The notes: generated by a model from the sequence alone, not told the origin. Positions 35,413-45,209 are shown, counted from the first letter of the stretch. The stretch: 64,000 nucleotides of DNA from JAPHTQ01 sp050295975 (GCA_050295975.1 JBNKQR010000011.1:3204-67203), one strand, 5' to 3'. Numbers and translations are program-made.

Positions 35413-36470
35413 ACCACACGCCGCATCAGCCAGAACCAGGCCATATAGATCAGTATCGTTGGCGCACTGGCACTAAGAAATGGCGGTACGTCGTAGATCA
35501 AACCCATGCGTGAAAAGACTCCGTTGGCCAGATAGAAGGCGATACCAATCAATGCACCGATCATGATCCGTTGCCCCACCCCGGCACTGCGGGTAGAACC
35601 AAAGACAAAAGGCAGTGCCAGCAGGATCATTCCGCCGGTCGCCAGCGGCATCATCAGGCGGATCCACAAAGCCACCTCATATCTCTGCGAGGCCAGCCCG
35701 TTATCCTGTAGATAGCCAACATAGTCATACAGTTCCCAGGCCGCCAGATTTTCTGGTGCAACTGCCGCCAGATTGATCACCTCCGGGGTCAAACTGCTGT
35801 TCCACTTCATCCTTTTCTGCCATATGACACTAACGCCCTGCTCGTTGAACTGGGTCTTGCGTACATTGCGCAGTAACCACACACCATTTTTGTAAACACC
35901 ATTCTTGGCAGTGTCGATCTCACTAATACGCTGCCCCTGCAGATGATAGAGATTGACACCGTTGGCCTTGCCCTCCGGGTTGAGTCGACGGATGACAATA
36001 AAACTCTCTCCATCTTTGGCCCACAAACCGCTGCTGGTATTCAGGCTGACACTCTTGGAGAGGGCGCGCAGACGCTGCTGAGTGGCCTCCTTCTCAAGTT
36101 TCGGGGCGATACCTTCGCCCAACACAACTACCACCACAATCATGATTAGCCCAGCCTTGCTGACTGACAGGGCGATGCGTTTAATCGAGACACCTGCGGC
36201 CCGGATCACGGTCAGTTCGCTGTTTCCAGCGAGGGCGCCAAGACCCAATATTGCGCCGAGCAACGCGACCATGGGAAAGAGTTCGTAAGCCTGCCGCGGC
36301 AGTAGCATGAGGCTGTAGAGCACGGCATTAGCGATTCCGTAATTTCCTGTGCCAACGGAACCCATTTCGTTCACCAGAGTGGTAAAGAAGTAGATAACCA
36401 CCAAAATGCAAAAAGCCACCAGAGTGTGGCCGATAACCGTGCGGCCGATGTAGCGGTCAAGTAGCTTCAT
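35409..36470 (-). CDS. lptG: LPS export permease LptG
   Basis: A 353-residue inner-membrane subunit of the LptB2FG transporter that extracts lipopolysaccharide from the inner membrane and passes it to LptC. It has an N-terminal helix set (MKLLDRYIGRTVIGHTLVAFCILVVIYFF...), a large periplasmic beta-jellyroll and three C-terminal helices (ALWIRLMMPLATGGMILLALPFVFG). The ATG at 36470 overlaps the lptF stop (36467) by four bases. A longer frame to 36566 lies inside lptF and is rejected. Confidence 0.95.
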   Translation of the reverse strand: MKLLDRYIGRTVIGHTLVAFCILVVIYFFTTLVNEMGSVGTGNYGIANAVLYSLMLLPRQAYELFPMVALLGAILGLGALAGNSELTVIRAAGVSIKRIALSVSKAGLIMIVVVVVLGEGIAPKLEKEATQQRLRALSKSVSLNTSSGLWAKDGESFIVIRRLNPEGKANGVNLYHLQGQRISEIDTAKNGVYKNGVWLLRNVRKTQFNEQGVSVIWQKRMKWNSSLTPEVINLAAVAPENLAAWELYDYVGYLQDNGLASQRYEVALWIRLMMPLATGGMILLALPFVFGSTRSAGVGQRIMIGALIGIAFYLANGVFSRMGLIYDVPPFLSASAPTILIYMAWFWLMRRVV

Positions 36471-37552
36471 GCCGCATCTCCCGTTTTGGAACGGGGTGCC
36501 GGTATACGATTCTGCCGCCATAGAATGAGCACTAGCATCAGTAGCAACAGCCCGTGCACCCACCACAGACCGACAAAGGCTGGAGTTTCACCCTTTCCCA
36601 GAGATGAACGGGCGACGGTAAGGAGGTTGTTGTAGATCACGAAAATCATAATGCCGAGAAACAGGCCGCCAAAACGTCCCTGGCGTGGAGAAGTCTTGCT
36701 CAGGGGTACTGCAAGCAGACCAAGCAACAGAGCGCTGATCGGCATTGCCAGACGCCACTGCAGTTCGGCCATGTCCGCCGGAGTCGCGCTACGGATGAGT
36801 TCTGTGGTGGCGATGGCGTAGCGCGGTCGCGCCGAGGCGACCACCGCCTGTTCACGTAGCAGGATGCCGTGCTCACTGAATTTGATAATGCGGTACTCAG
36901 GTTGCCCCGGTTTACCCTCATAGCGGTAGCCGTCGAGGAGAATCAGATAGCGGGCGCCGTCCTGCTCTTTTTCATAGGCCTTTGCCGCGGTCAGTTGCAT
37001 ATCCTTGCCCCGCTCACGAAACTGGACAAAGAGTCCACCAAGGCGCTTGCTACCGGGTTCAGCACGCTCAGCGTAGATCACCGGGCCGTTGTCATCGAAC
37101 TGGTTGAACTGGCCGGGGATGATCCCCTCCACCTCGGTGCGCGCCCCGGCTTGATCCAGTAGTTGCGAACTCTGCTCCTCCGACCAGGGGGCGAACCAGA
37201 GGGCAAGGAAGGCAACCAGTAGAGCCACTGCCACAGCCGGGATCGCCACCGCCTGCAATACCTGCATCGGCCGTACCCCACAGGCGGTGAAGACCACCAT
37301 CTCGCTATCCTTGTAGAGACGACCAAAGGCCAGCATCACCCCGATAAAGAAGGAGAGTGGCAGAATAAAGACCAGATTCCCCACCCCTTTGAGGGCAAAC
37401 AGAGTAAAGAGGATCTTCGCCGGGTAATCCCCCTCCAGGGTCTCAGTAAGTAGGCGGATAAAGGTGCTGCTGAGGAACATCAGAGTGAACAGCAGGGCAA
37501 CCCCAAGAAAATTGAGGCCCACTTCGCGCAACAGGTAGCGGCGCAGAATCAT
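36467..37552 (-). CDS. lptF: LPS export permease LptF
   Basis: A 361-residue partner of LptG in the LptB2FG lipopolysaccharide exporter. Six helices frame a periplasmic jellyroll domain. The N-terminus MILRRYLLREVGLNFLGVALLFTLMFLS and the C-terminal WRLAMPISALLLGLLAVPLSKTSPRQGRFGGLFLG segment are characteristic. The gene is divergent from pepA, with 112 bases between them, the usual arrangement in this class. A frame extension upstream to 37684 overlaps the pepA start and is not used. Confidence 0.95.
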   Translation of the reverse strand: MILRRYLLREVGLNFLGVALLFTLMFLSSTFIRLLTETLEGDYPAKILFTLFALKGVGNLVFILPLSFFIGVMLAFGRLYKDSEMVVFTACGVRPMQVLQAVAIPAVAVALLVAFLALWFAPWSEEQSSQLLDQAGARTEVEGIIPGQFNQFDDNGPVIYAERAEPGSKRLGGLFVQFRERGKDMQLTAAKAYEKEQDGARYLILLDGYRYEGKPGQPEYRIIKFSEHGILLREQAVVASARPRYAIATTELIRSATPADMAELQWRLAMPISALLLGLLAVPLSKTSPRQGRFGGLFLGIMIFVIYNNLLTVARSSLGKGETPAFVGLWWVHGLLLLMLVLILWRQNRIPAPRSKTGDAA

Positions 37553-37664
37553 CGGCGGGCTTTCCCGCTGGAGAGAGTAATATTCATAGAATAAGCAGCA
37601 TGCCGCCGTGACTGATATAATCGGTTGCGTTGAAAGTTTACGCGATACCTCATCAGGAGTCACA

Positions 37665-39170
37665 ATGGAATTCAGTACCAGCACCGGCCCCGTTCAGACC
37701 ACCAGCAGTGCCTGTCTCATCATCGGCATTTACGACAACAAGAAACTCACACCTACCGCCAAAGAACTCGATAGTGCCAGTGAACACTTCATAAAGAGTG
37801 TCCTCAAGAGTGGCGAAATGAGTGGCGCACTAGGTAAGACCCTGATGATACCTACTCCAGTCGGCCTGAAATGCGAACGTCTGTTGCTGGTCGGTTGTGG
37901 CAAAGAAAAGGAGCTGAGCGAACGCAGTTATCGCAGGATTGTCCAGGCTGCGGCTAAAGTACTGAGCACCACGAAAGCGAAAGACTCTCTATGCTGTCTC
38001 GCAGAACTGCCGGTACCCGAGCGCGAGCTCGACTGGAAGGTACGCCAGTTCATCGAGGCTATCGGCCACGCCAGTTACCGCTTTGAACAGCTCAAGAGCA
38101 AAACCAAAGACGACAACAAAACGACTCTTGGGAAGATCAGCTTCCCTTGCAGCAACCGTGGCGAGAGTGCGCTGATTCGTCTCGGTATCATTCAGGGACA
38201 GGCGATTAACAACGGCATCGATCTAACCAAGGACCTCTCCAACCTGCCGGGCAATATCTGTACCCCGAGCTATCTCGCCGACCAGGGACGTACTCTCGGT
38301 CGCCAGTACAAAAACATCAAGACTACGGTACTGGATGAGGCGCAGATGGAGAAACTGGGCATGCACTCGTTACTCTCGGTCTCCCGTGGCTCACGTCAGC
38401 CCGCAAAATTGATCGTAATGGAGTACCGTGGGAGCGCAGCCCGCACCAAACAGAAGCCAATTGTGTTAGTCGGTAAGGGTCTCACCTTCGATGCCGGCGG
38501 TATTTCGCTGAAACCAGCAGCGGGCATGGACGAAATGAAATACGACATGTGCGGCGGAGCCAGCGTCTTCGGTACCCTCAAGGCGATCGCCGAGATGGAG
38601 TTGCCGCTCAACGTCATCGGTATCGTCCCCAGTTCAGAGAATCTACCCGATGGCGACGCCAACAAGCCAGGAGATGTGGTCACCTCCATGTCGGGGCAGA
38701 CCATCGAGATCCTGAATACCGACGCCGAGGGCCGTCTGCTCCTCTGCGATGCCCTGACCTATGCACAGAAATATGAACCCGCCATGGTGATCGATATCGC
38801 TACCCTAACTGGTGCCTGCATTATCGCTCTGGGGCATCACGCTTCGGGACTGCTGGGTAACGATGAAGAGTTGGTCGACAAGCTGCTGGCCGCGGGACAG
38901 AAAAGCGGCGACCGTGCCTGGCAACTGCCGATGTGGGAAGAGTACGACGAGCAGCTCAAGAGCCCATTTGCCGACATGGCCAATATCGGTGGCCGCAGCG
39001 CGGGTACCATCACCGCCGCCTGCTTCCTCGGTCGCTACACCAAGGATTTTAAATGGGCCCACCTGGATATCGCCGGGACCGCCTGGCGCAGTAATGGCGA
39101 CAAGGGCGCCACCGGCCGCCCGGTACCGCTGCTGACCCAGTTCCTTATCGATAACGCCAAAGGCAACTGA
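37665..39170 (+). CDS. pepA: Cytosol leucyl aminopeptidase PepA
   Basis: A 501-residue M17 aminopeptidase that removes N-terminal residues; in other bacteria it also binds DNA in dimer resolution. The family signature NTDAEGRL is present, as are the metal-binding Lys/Asp in VGKGLTFDAGGISLKP and the segment MKYDMCGGASV. The ATG at 37665 follows a clear CAGGAG, five bases away, while a frame start at 37608 has none. holC begins one base after the pepA stop, the common pepA-holC-valS order of gammaproteobacteria. Confidence 0.96.
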   Translation: MEFSTSTGPVQTTSSACLIIGIYDNKKLTPTAKELDSASEHFIKSVLKSGEMSGALGKTLMIPTPVGLKCERLLLVGCGKEKELSERSYRRIVQAAAKVLSTTKAKDSLCCLAELPVPERELDWKVRQFIEAIGHASYRFEQLKSKTKDDNKTTLGKISFPCSNRGESALIRLGIIQGQAINNGIDLTKDLSNLPGNICTPSYLADQGRTLGRQYKNIKTTVLDEAQMEKLGMHSLLSVSRGSRQPAKLIVMEYRGSAARTKQKPIVLVGKGLTFDAGGISLKPAAGMDEMKYDMCGGASVFGTLKAIAEMELPLNVIGIVPSSENLPDGDANKPGDVVTSMSGQTIEILNTDAEGRLLLCDALTYAQKYEPAMVIDIATLTGACIIALGHHASGLLGNDEELVDKLLAAGQKSGDRAWQLPMWEEYDEQLKSPFADMANIGGRSAGTITAACFLGRYTKDFKWAHLDIAGTAWRSNGDKGATGRPVPLLTQFLIDNAKGN

Positions 39171-39171
39171 A

Positions 39172-39615
39172 TTGACTCGGGTCGACTTCTACATCCTTGA
39201 GGACAATGCTGCTGATGCACGGCAGCATTTTGCCTGCCGTCTGGCGGAAAAGGCGTGGCAACAAGGTAATAAGGTTTATATCCACACCGGCGATCCAACC
39301 CTCAGTTCCCGCCTCGACGACATGCTCTGGAGCTTCAGCCAGGGTAGCTTCGTGCCGCATGGACTGGATAACGACCCCGCCGCCGACGAGGCGGATATCC
39401 ACATTGGCCACAGTGATGAGCCGCGCCACCACGATGAGGTGTTAATCAACCTCGGCAACGAGGTACCCCTCTTTTTCAGCCGCTTCAAACGGGTGGCTGA
39501 GGTAATCGACCCGGACGAAACCAGTCGAAAATACGGCCGAGATCGCTTTCGCTTCTACCGTGAGAGAGGTTATTCTCTCGAATCTCACACCATCAAAACG
39601 GATCGTGGCGGATGA
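39172..39615 (+). CDS. holC: DNA polymerase III chi subunit HolC
   Basis: A 147-residue HolC protein, the clamp-loader accessory subunit that binds single-strand binding protein. Visible: VDFYILEDNAADARQHFACRLAEKAW at the N-terminus, a Rossmann-like core (VYIHTGDP, DDMLWSFSQGSFVPHG), VLINLGNEVPLFFSRFKRVAEVIDP and YRERGYSLESHTI. The start is TTG at 39172, one base after the pepA stop. It overlaps the following gene by four bases. Confidence 0.93.
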   Translation: MTRVDFYILEDNAADARQHFACRLAEKAWQQGNKVYIHTGDPTLSSRLDDMLWSFSQGSFVPHGLDNDPAADEADIHIGHSDEPRHHDEVLINLGNEVPLFFSRFKRVAEVIDPDETSRKYGRDRFRFYRERGYSLESHTIKTDRGG

Positions 39616-39962
39616 GTAACGATAAACCCAAAAGCAAAAGCGAAATTCTGAACGAGCTGGATCGTCTCAAGGAGTTGCTGGAACAGGATCGTTTCGATAG
39701 CGACGATGACAATATTCCGCTGCTCGACGAGGTGGTAGAGGTCGGTGAAGAAGATATTCCGGTACTTGATGATATCGCCACCACAATTGATAGCAAGGTT
39801 ACCCAAACACCACCTCCCCCCTCCGGCGGCAAAGTCCCTACCGAACAGGAACTGAAGAAACTGGTAGACATGCTGGTGGGCCACCAGATGCGCAAGCTCC
39901 GGCCGATGATTCAAGAGGAAGTTATCCGTCTGATTCTGGAGCGCTATCCGAGTCTTAAATAG
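39612..39962 (+). CDS. Unknown protein encoded between holC and valS
   Basis: A 116-residue acidic protein. The N-terminal third is a short helix (SEILNELDRLKELLEQ) followed by an Asp/Glu-rich stretch (DSDDDNIPLLDEVVEV) with short IPxLDE-like segments repeated twice (IPLLDEVVE and IPVLDDIAT). The C-terminus is helical (VDMLVGHQMRKLRPMIQEEVIRLILE). It is probably cytoplasmic and partly disordered. It starts within the holC stop (ATGA). Proteins of this shape are common between holC and valS in gammaproteobacteria; the role is unknown, and an adaptor for the replication clamp loader is only a guess. Confidence 0.8.
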   Translation: MSNDKPKSKSEILNELDRLKELLEQDRFDSDDDNIPLLDEVVEVGEEDIPVLDDIATTIDSKVTQTPPPPSGGKVPTEQELKKLVDMLVGHQMRKLRPMIQEEVIRLILERYPSLK

Positions 39963-40029
39963 AATCCACCGCAAACTGCGGTATACTTGCCCGCTCCCTG
40001 TAACCTCGACCGTATGACTGCCTGTGATC

Positions 40030-42846
40030 ATGGATAAAAGCTACAACCCCCACGACATCGAACAACGCTGGTACCAGACCTGGGAAAAGAGCGGCTATTT
40101 CTCTCCCAAGAATGATGCAGGTGACAACAGTAACGCCTACTGCATCATGATCCCGCCGCCAAACGTCACCGGCAGTCTGCACATGGGGCACGGTTTCAAC
40201 AACACCGTCATGGATACCATGGTGCGCTACCAGCGCATGTGCGGAAAAGCCACCTTGTGGCAACCGGGTACCGACCATGCTGGCATCGCCACACAGATGG
40301 TGGTGGAGCGGCAACTGGCCGCCCAGGGCAAGAGCCGCCACGATCTGGGACGGGAAAAATTCATCGAGCGGGTGTGGGAGTGGAAGGGCGAATCCGGCGG
40401 TAACATCACCCGCCAGTTGCGCCGCCTCGGCTCCTCCCTCGACTGGAGCCACGAACGCTTCACCATGGACGATGGTCTCTCCGATGCAGTCAAGGAGGTC
40501 TTTGTCCGTCTTCATGAAGAAGGGCTGATCTATCGCGGCAAACGTCTGGTCAACTGGGACCCGGTGTTGCACACCGCAGTTTCCGATCTCGAAGTGATCA
40601 GCGAAGAGGAGCAGGGCTACCTGTGGCACTTCCGCTACCCGCTCAGCGACGGCAGCGGTCACCTGGTGGTCGCCACCACCCGCCCAGAAACCATGCTCGG
40701 CGACACCGCCGTTGCGGTACACCCGGAAGACGAACGCTACAAAAAGCTGGTCGGTAAGACCGTGACCCTGCCTCTGGTGGGCCGCGAGATCCCGATCATC
40801 GCCGACGACTACGTCGATCCCGAATTCGGTACCGGTTGCGTCAAGATCACCCCAGCCCATGACTTCAACGACTATGCCATGGGGCAGCGCCACGATCTGG
40901 TGATGATCAACGTCCTCACCGTGGATGCCAAGATCAACGACGAGGCACCCGAAAAATACCGTGGCAAAGATCGTTACGAGGCACGTGACGAGATCGTCCA
41001 TGATCTGAAAGAACTGGATCTGCTGGAAAAGATCGAAGACCACAAACTGATGGTGCCGCGTGGCGATCGTAGCGGTAGCGTCATTGAACCGTTCCTCACC
41101 GATCAGTGGTTCGTCGACCTCACTCGTGAGGTGCAGGAAGATGGTCGTCCCGGAGGCAAGACCGCGATCACCGATCCGGCGATCGAAGCGGTTCGTGGCG
41201 GCTCAATTAAATTCACGCCCAAGAACTGGGAGAACACCTACTTCCAGTGGCTGGAGAATATCCAGGACTGGTGTATCAGTCGCCAAATCTGGTGGGGCCA
41301 CCGAATTCCTGCCTGGTATGACGCCAAGGGCAACATCTACGTCGGGCGCAGTGAAGAAGAAGTACGTGAAAAATACAAACTGGATGCGACCGTTGCACTG
41401 GATCAGGACAGCGATGTTCTCGACACCTGGTTCTCCTCCGCCCTGTGGCCCTTCTCCACTTTGGGCTGGCCGGAGCAGACCGATCGTCTGAACCAGTTCT
41501 ACCCCACCAGCGTGCTGGTCACCGGCTTCGACATCATCTTCTTCTGGGTCGCCCGCATGATCATGTTTGGCAAAAAGTTCATGGGCGATGTGCCGTTCCG
41601 CGATATCTATATCCACGGTCTGGTGCGTGACGCCCACGGACAGAAGATGTCCAAGTCAAAGGGCAACGTACTCGACCCCATCGACCTCATCGACGGTATC
41701 GATCTCGAATCGCTGGTGCAGAAGCGCACCACCGGCCTGATGCAGCCGGAGATGGCGAAGAAGATCGAAAAACAGACCCGCTCCGATTTCCCCGATGGCA
41801 TTCCCGCCTTCGGTACCGACGCGCTGCGCTTTACCTTTGCTTCTCTCGCCTCCACCGGTCGCGACATCAACTTCGATCTGGGCCGCATCGAGGGCTACCG
41901 CAACTTCTGTAACAAGCTGTGGAATGCCGCCAACTACGTATTGATGCAGACAGACGGAAAGGATTGTGGTCAGGGTGGTGAAACCGTTGAATTAAGTGCG
42001 GCCGACCGTTGGATCATCTCGCGCCTGCAACGCACAGAAAAGACCGTCAACAGCGCCATCGGCAACTACCGTTTCGATCTGGCCGCAAACGCCATCTACG
42101 AATTCACCTGGGACGAATACTGTGCCTGGTATCTGGAACTCTCCAAGCCAGTTTTGTATAACGAGGAGAGTTCAGATGCGCTACAGCGTGGCACCCGCCG
42201 TACCCTGGTGCGCGTTTTGGAGACCCTGCTGCGTCTCGCCCACCCGATCATCCCCTACATCACCGAAGAGATCTGGCAGCGCATTGCCACCCTCGCAGGC
42301 CGCGGCGGTAACACCATCATGCTGCAACCGTACCCACAGGCGGACGAAAACAAAATCGACACTGCTGCAGAGAGTGAAATGCAGTGGGTAATGGATTTCA
42401 TTGTCGGCGTACGCAAGATCCGCTCAGGCATGAACATCCCACCGGGCAAACCGCTGCCGGTACTGCTGGACAACGCCTCTAAAGAAGATCGTGCTCGCGC
42501 CGAGGCCAATAACGCTTTCCTTCGTTCTCTGGCAAAACTGGAGTCGATCACCCTGCTAAATGCAGGTGAAACTGCACCGGAATCGGCCACCGCCCTGGTC
42601 GGCGAAATGAAACTGCTGGTGCCGATGGCCGGACTCATCGACAAAGAAGCGGAACTTGCACGCCTTGGCAAGGAGATAGAGCGTCTGGAAAAGGAAGTAC
42701 AACGACTTAATGGCAAACTAAATAACGACAAGTTTGTCGGTAAGGCACCTGAGGCCGTGGTGCAGAAGGAGCGGGATAAACTGGCCGAGGCCAACTCCTC
42801 ACTGGAATCCTTCCTTGAGCAAAGAGCCCGTATCGAGCTTTTGTAG
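40030..42846 (+). CDS. valS: Valyl-tRNA synthetase ValS
   Basis: A 938-residue class I aminoacyl-tRNA synthetase that charges tRNA-Val and edits mischarged threonine. The HIGH-type signature is PPPNVTGSLHMGHGF; the KMSKS loop is KMSKSKGNVLDP. The editing domain (CP1) lies between, including TTRPETMLGDTAVAV and DFNDYAMGQRH. A C-terminal coiled coil (LGKEIERLEKEVQRLNGKL) completes the family layout. The ATG at 40030 gives the expected N-terminus MDKSYNPHDIEQRWY; the GTG at 40024 is an alternative. No ribosome-binding site is obvious. Confidence 0.97.
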   Translation: MDKSYNPHDIEQRWYQTWEKSGYFSPKNDAGDNSNAYCIMIPPPNVTGSLHMGHGFNNTVMDTMVRYQRMCGKATLWQPGTDHAGIATQMVVERQLAAQGKSRHDLGREKFIERVWEWKGESGGNITRQLRRLGSSLDWSHERFTMDDGLSDAVKEVFVRLHEEGLIYRGKRLVNWDPVLHTAVSDLEVISEEEQGYLWHFRYPLSDGSGHLVVATTRPETMLGDTAVAVHPEDERYKKLVGKTVTLPLVGREIPIIADDYVDPEFGTGCVKITPAHDFNDYAMGQRHDLVMINVLTVDAKINDEAPEKYRGKDRYEARDEIVHDLKELDLLEKIEDHKLMVPRGDRSGSVIEPFLTDQWFVDLTREVQEDGRPGGKTAITDPAIEAVRGGSIKFTPKNWENTYFQWLENIQDWCISRQIWWGHRIPAWYDAKGNIYVGRSEEEVREKYKLDATVALDQDSDVLDTWFSSALWPFSTLGWPEQTDRLNQFYPTSVLVTGFDIIFFWVARMIMFGKKFMGDVPFRDIYIHGLVRDAHGQKMSKSKGNVLDPIDLIDGIDLESLVQKRTTGLMQPEMAKKIEKQTRSDFPDGIPAFGTDALRFTFASLASTGRDINFDLGRIEGYRNFCNKLWNAANYVLMQTDGKDCGQGGETVELSAADRWIISRLQRTEKTVNSAIGNYRFDLAANAIYEFTWDEYCAWYLELSKPVLYNEESSDALQRGTRRTLVRVLETLLRLAHPIIPYITEEIWQRIATLAGRGGNTIMLQPYPQADENKIDTAAESEMQWVMDFIVGVRKIRSGMNIPPGKPLPVLLDNASKEDRARAEANNAFLRSLAKLESITLLNAGETAPESATALVGEMKLLVPMAGLIDKEAELARLGKEIERLEKEVQRLNGKLNNDKFVGKAPEAVVQKERDKLAEANSSLESFLEQRARIELL

Positions 42847-43070
42847 GTTCTGTCACACTTTTTCACTGCGTTTAATCCATTTGCAGTATTGCCCGCTGTA
42901 AACAGATACGGCTAAATATGCGTGCTGTATCTTAAGGCAAGCCCGGAGTATATCGGGCTGCTCAGGGCGGAGCACCATGTCATTGAGATGACCCTCTGGG
43001 GATTATCCCCGTCTTCCCACCGCCATAACACCAAAATAACCAATGCACGGATTTGCCGCGAGGAAGACCT

Positions 43071-44015
43071 ATGGCCGCACAAAAACCAACCGAGTCTACC
43101 CATAAACTGACCACTCATAGCATTCGACTCGATATCGTTCAGGCTATCCAGCAGTTGCAAGAGAAAATTGAAAAAACGCGTAAACTGGATACTGAACAAA
43201 TTCAATTCGATGAACCTGTCGTCGACGCCTTACAAAAAGAGATTCGCGACACTATCCGCGACATCTTCGGCGCTGACTCACCGGAATACTACGATCACAG
43301 TCAGCACAAAATCTGGCATGGTGGACACATCTATCTTGAAGCGCGCAGCAAACGACAAGAGAAATTCATCGCCGGCATTCCGCATACCATTAGCATGCTT
43401 GAGGGATTGATTCAGCGTCTCGAAGACCGCCGTAAAATCCTTAAAGATGAAGCTCCGAAACCTGCACCGCAAACTGAAAGCAAGGTCGCCAAGGTTGTGG
43501 CTACCAATCCACAAAGTAAACGCAAGGCATCTGTAGTAGAAGCAACAGAACTACCGCGACGTATTATGACCAAGCGTGTATGTGTCATTCATGGTCAGAA
43601 CGACGCACTGAAAAATGCTGTGGTCGACTACCTGGAGAAACTGGCACTCGATCCGGTCGTACTACATAAGCAGCAAAACAATGATCGCAATATCGTTGAA
43701 AAAATTGAGAGTCTCCCTGAGGTTGATTTTGCTGTAGTACTACTAACCGCTGATGATTTTGCCCAGCCAGGCAAACCCGCCGCTCGAGGTGGAAGAATGC
43801 AGGCTAAACGTAATGTCCTGTTTGAATTAGGCTACTACGTTGGCCGCTTGGGAAAGTCGCGTGTCTGCTCGCTGTATAGTGGTCACAGTAAACCACCGCT
43901 CGACCATGACGGTATCAATTGCCTTACTGTCAGTGAGAATCAGGTGTGGCGCCGCTTACTCGGACTGGAACTCAGCGCAGCAGGCTTCGATATTGCTGCT
44001 GAAGCCGAAAAATAG
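43071..44015 (+). CDS. TIR-like domain protein (probable NAD-degrading defence protein)
   Basis: A 314-residue protein. The N-terminal half (1-130) is helical with a conserved-looking FGADSPEY motif; a linker follows, and residues 168-310 form a TIR-like domain of the PF10137/Cap12-related type: VCVIHGQNDALKNAVVDYLEKL, VVLHKQQNNDRNIVEKIE, FAVVLLTADD, RNVLFELGYYVGRLG (Glu252 is the likely catalytic acid) and VCSLYSG. Family TIR proteins often hydrolyse NAD+ during phage defence, as in CBASS and Pycsar. No cyclase gene is adjacent, so activation is unknown. The ATG at 43071 follows GAGGAAG; a start at 43053 is less well supported. Confidence 0.85.
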   Translation: MAAQKPTESTHKLTTHSIRLDIVQAIQQLQEKIEKTRKLDTEQIQFDEPVVDALQKEIRDTIRDIFGADSPEYYDHSQHKIWHGGHIYLEARSKRQEKFIAGIPHTISMLEGLIQRLEDRRKILKDEAPKPAPQTESKVAKVVATNPQSKRKASVVEATELPRRIMTKRVCVIHGQNDALKNAVVDYLEKLALDPVVLHKQQNNDRNIVEKIESLPEVDFAVVLLTADDFAQPGKPAARGGRMQAKRNVLFELGYYVGRLGKSRVCSLYSGHSKPPLDHDGINCLTVSENQVWRRLLGLELSAAGFDIAAEAEK

Positions 44016-44301
44016 ATAAAGAGTCAGGCATTAGGGATAGCAGTAAGCTGGATAGCTGCTGCAGGACGGGTTCTGTTGAATGTACGAATTGTTATATTCC
44101 CATATTGTCCAGAGTATCTTCCCCAACAAATTTAGTGACCCAGTCCTAATTCCCGGGGAAAACTTTTGGTTCGGCCGTTTCGGTTGATGCACACTGGCGC
44201 TCGACCCCGTAGTGCTGTCCTATTTGCGCTATCACGATTTCAGTCTGTTTTCTTATTTTAACTTCGGGGCATACAACAATTCCAAATGGAGGTGATTCAG
44301 A

Positions 44302-44898
44302 ATGACCATTACAAAAAACATCTTAGCCACAACTCTGGTTTCGCTGCTTTTCGCAGCAGGTACCGCCCAGGCAGCTGGGAAGATGGGTGCAGGCCGTGGA
44401 CCGATGTCCTTCTCTGATTTCGATAAAAATGGCGACGGCATGATTAGCCGTGAGGAATTTTCTGCTACTCAACACAATCGTATTGAGACTAAAACGCAGA
44501 ATCAAACACAGACACAAACTAAAACTCAGGCACCTGAAATGAGTGGTACACCTGGTACCCCACCGGTACCGGCACCTGCAACAGGCATGGGTGTACAGAA
44601 TCAGGAACAAGTGCAAGAACAGATGCAGGAGCAGATGCAAACCCAACAACAGATGCGCCCGGCAAACATGCCTGCCTTTGCTGATTTTGATAAGGATGGT
44701 GACGGCAATGTCACTCAGAAGGAGTTCTATGGCGCACGCAACGACCGTATACGTGCACGAGTACTTGAAGGCAAACCGATGCGGAATATGTCCAATGCCC
44801 CGTCCTTCTCAAGCATCGACAGCAATGGCGACAAGCAGCTAAGTGAAGAAGAGTTCAATACCCATCAGGATCAACATGCCAAGGTATGGGAAGAGTAA
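44302..44898 (+). CDS. Exported EF-hand protein
   Basis: A 198-residue protein with signal peptide (ILATTLVSLLFAAGTAQA) and three canonical EF-hand loops: DKNGDGMISREE (41-52), DKDGDGNVTQKE (130-141) and DSNGDKQLSEEE (173-184). Between the first and second loops is a low-complexity linker rich in Gln and Thr (QTQTQTKTQ, QEQMQEQMQTQQQM). It probably binds calcium in the periplasm or outside the cell. A strong ribosome-binding site (GGAGGTGA) precedes the ATG. It resembles in style the Asp-rich repeat protein near 57 kb: both are exported, acidic and Gln/Asp/Thr rich. Confidence 0.9.
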   Translation: MTITKNILATTLVSLLFAAGTAQAAGKMGAGRGPMSFSDFDKNGDGMISREEFSATQHNRIETKTQNQTQTQTKTQAPEMSGTPGTPPVPAPATGMGVQNQEQVQEQMQEQMQTQQQMRPANMPAFADFDKDGDGNVTQKEFYGARNDRIRARVLEGKPMRNMSNAPSFSSIDSNGDKQLSEEEFNTHQDQHAKVWEE

Positions 44899-44916
44899 TC
44901 AATAAGCTTGTTGCAT

Positions 44917-44946
44917 AAAAAAGCGGGCCAGGGCCCGCTTTTTTTA
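44917..44946. terminator. Bidirectional terminator
   Basis: Perfect stem AAGCGGGCC-AG-GGCCCGCTT (44921-44940), with A-run before it and T-run after it, so it can stop transcription of the EF-hand gene on the plus strand and of DUF2892 on the minus strand. Confidence 0.92.
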
Positions 44947-44954
44947 TAATATCT

Positions 44955-45134
44955 TTACTTGGTACTAACACCCAGCATCGGGTAGAGCGGGCAAAAGCCT
45001 ACCAGGCCAGTAACCAGCGGAATCGCACCGATGTAGCCCCATACAGGAAGCATGCCCATTACAGTTGCAGCTACCAGACCGGCACCAACGACGATACGCA
45101 GAATACGATCAATACCACCAACGTTCAGTTTCAT
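44955..45134 (-). CDS. DUF2892 (YgaP-type) membrane protein
   Basis: A 59-residue protein starting MKLNVGGIDRILRIVVGAGL and ending GFCPLYPMLGVSTK. Two short membrane helices are predicted, and the pattern NVG-IDRI-R...G...G...L.G.CP.Y...G matches DUF2892, including the conserved CPLY. A good site, AGGAG, precedes the ATG. DUF2892 proteins accompany rhodanese or sulfur-handling genes in many bacteria. It lies 75 bases after the Crp-like regulator gene on the same strand. The stop is covered by the bidirectional terminator beyond. Confidence 0.88.
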   Translation of the reverse strand: MKLNVGGIDRILRIVVGAGLVAATVMGMLPVWGYIGAIPLVTGLVGFCPLYPMLGVSTK

Positions 45135-45209
45135 GTGCTTCTCCTATTTATGGACACTTGTCTGACTAACAGGGACGACTCTACCTTGTTGCCCCCCTGG
45201 CTTCAGTGA

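Noticed and set aside
42941..42962. Hairpin AGCCCG/CGGGCT after valS as terminator
   Set aside because: No T-run follows on either strand, so only a weak stem is present.
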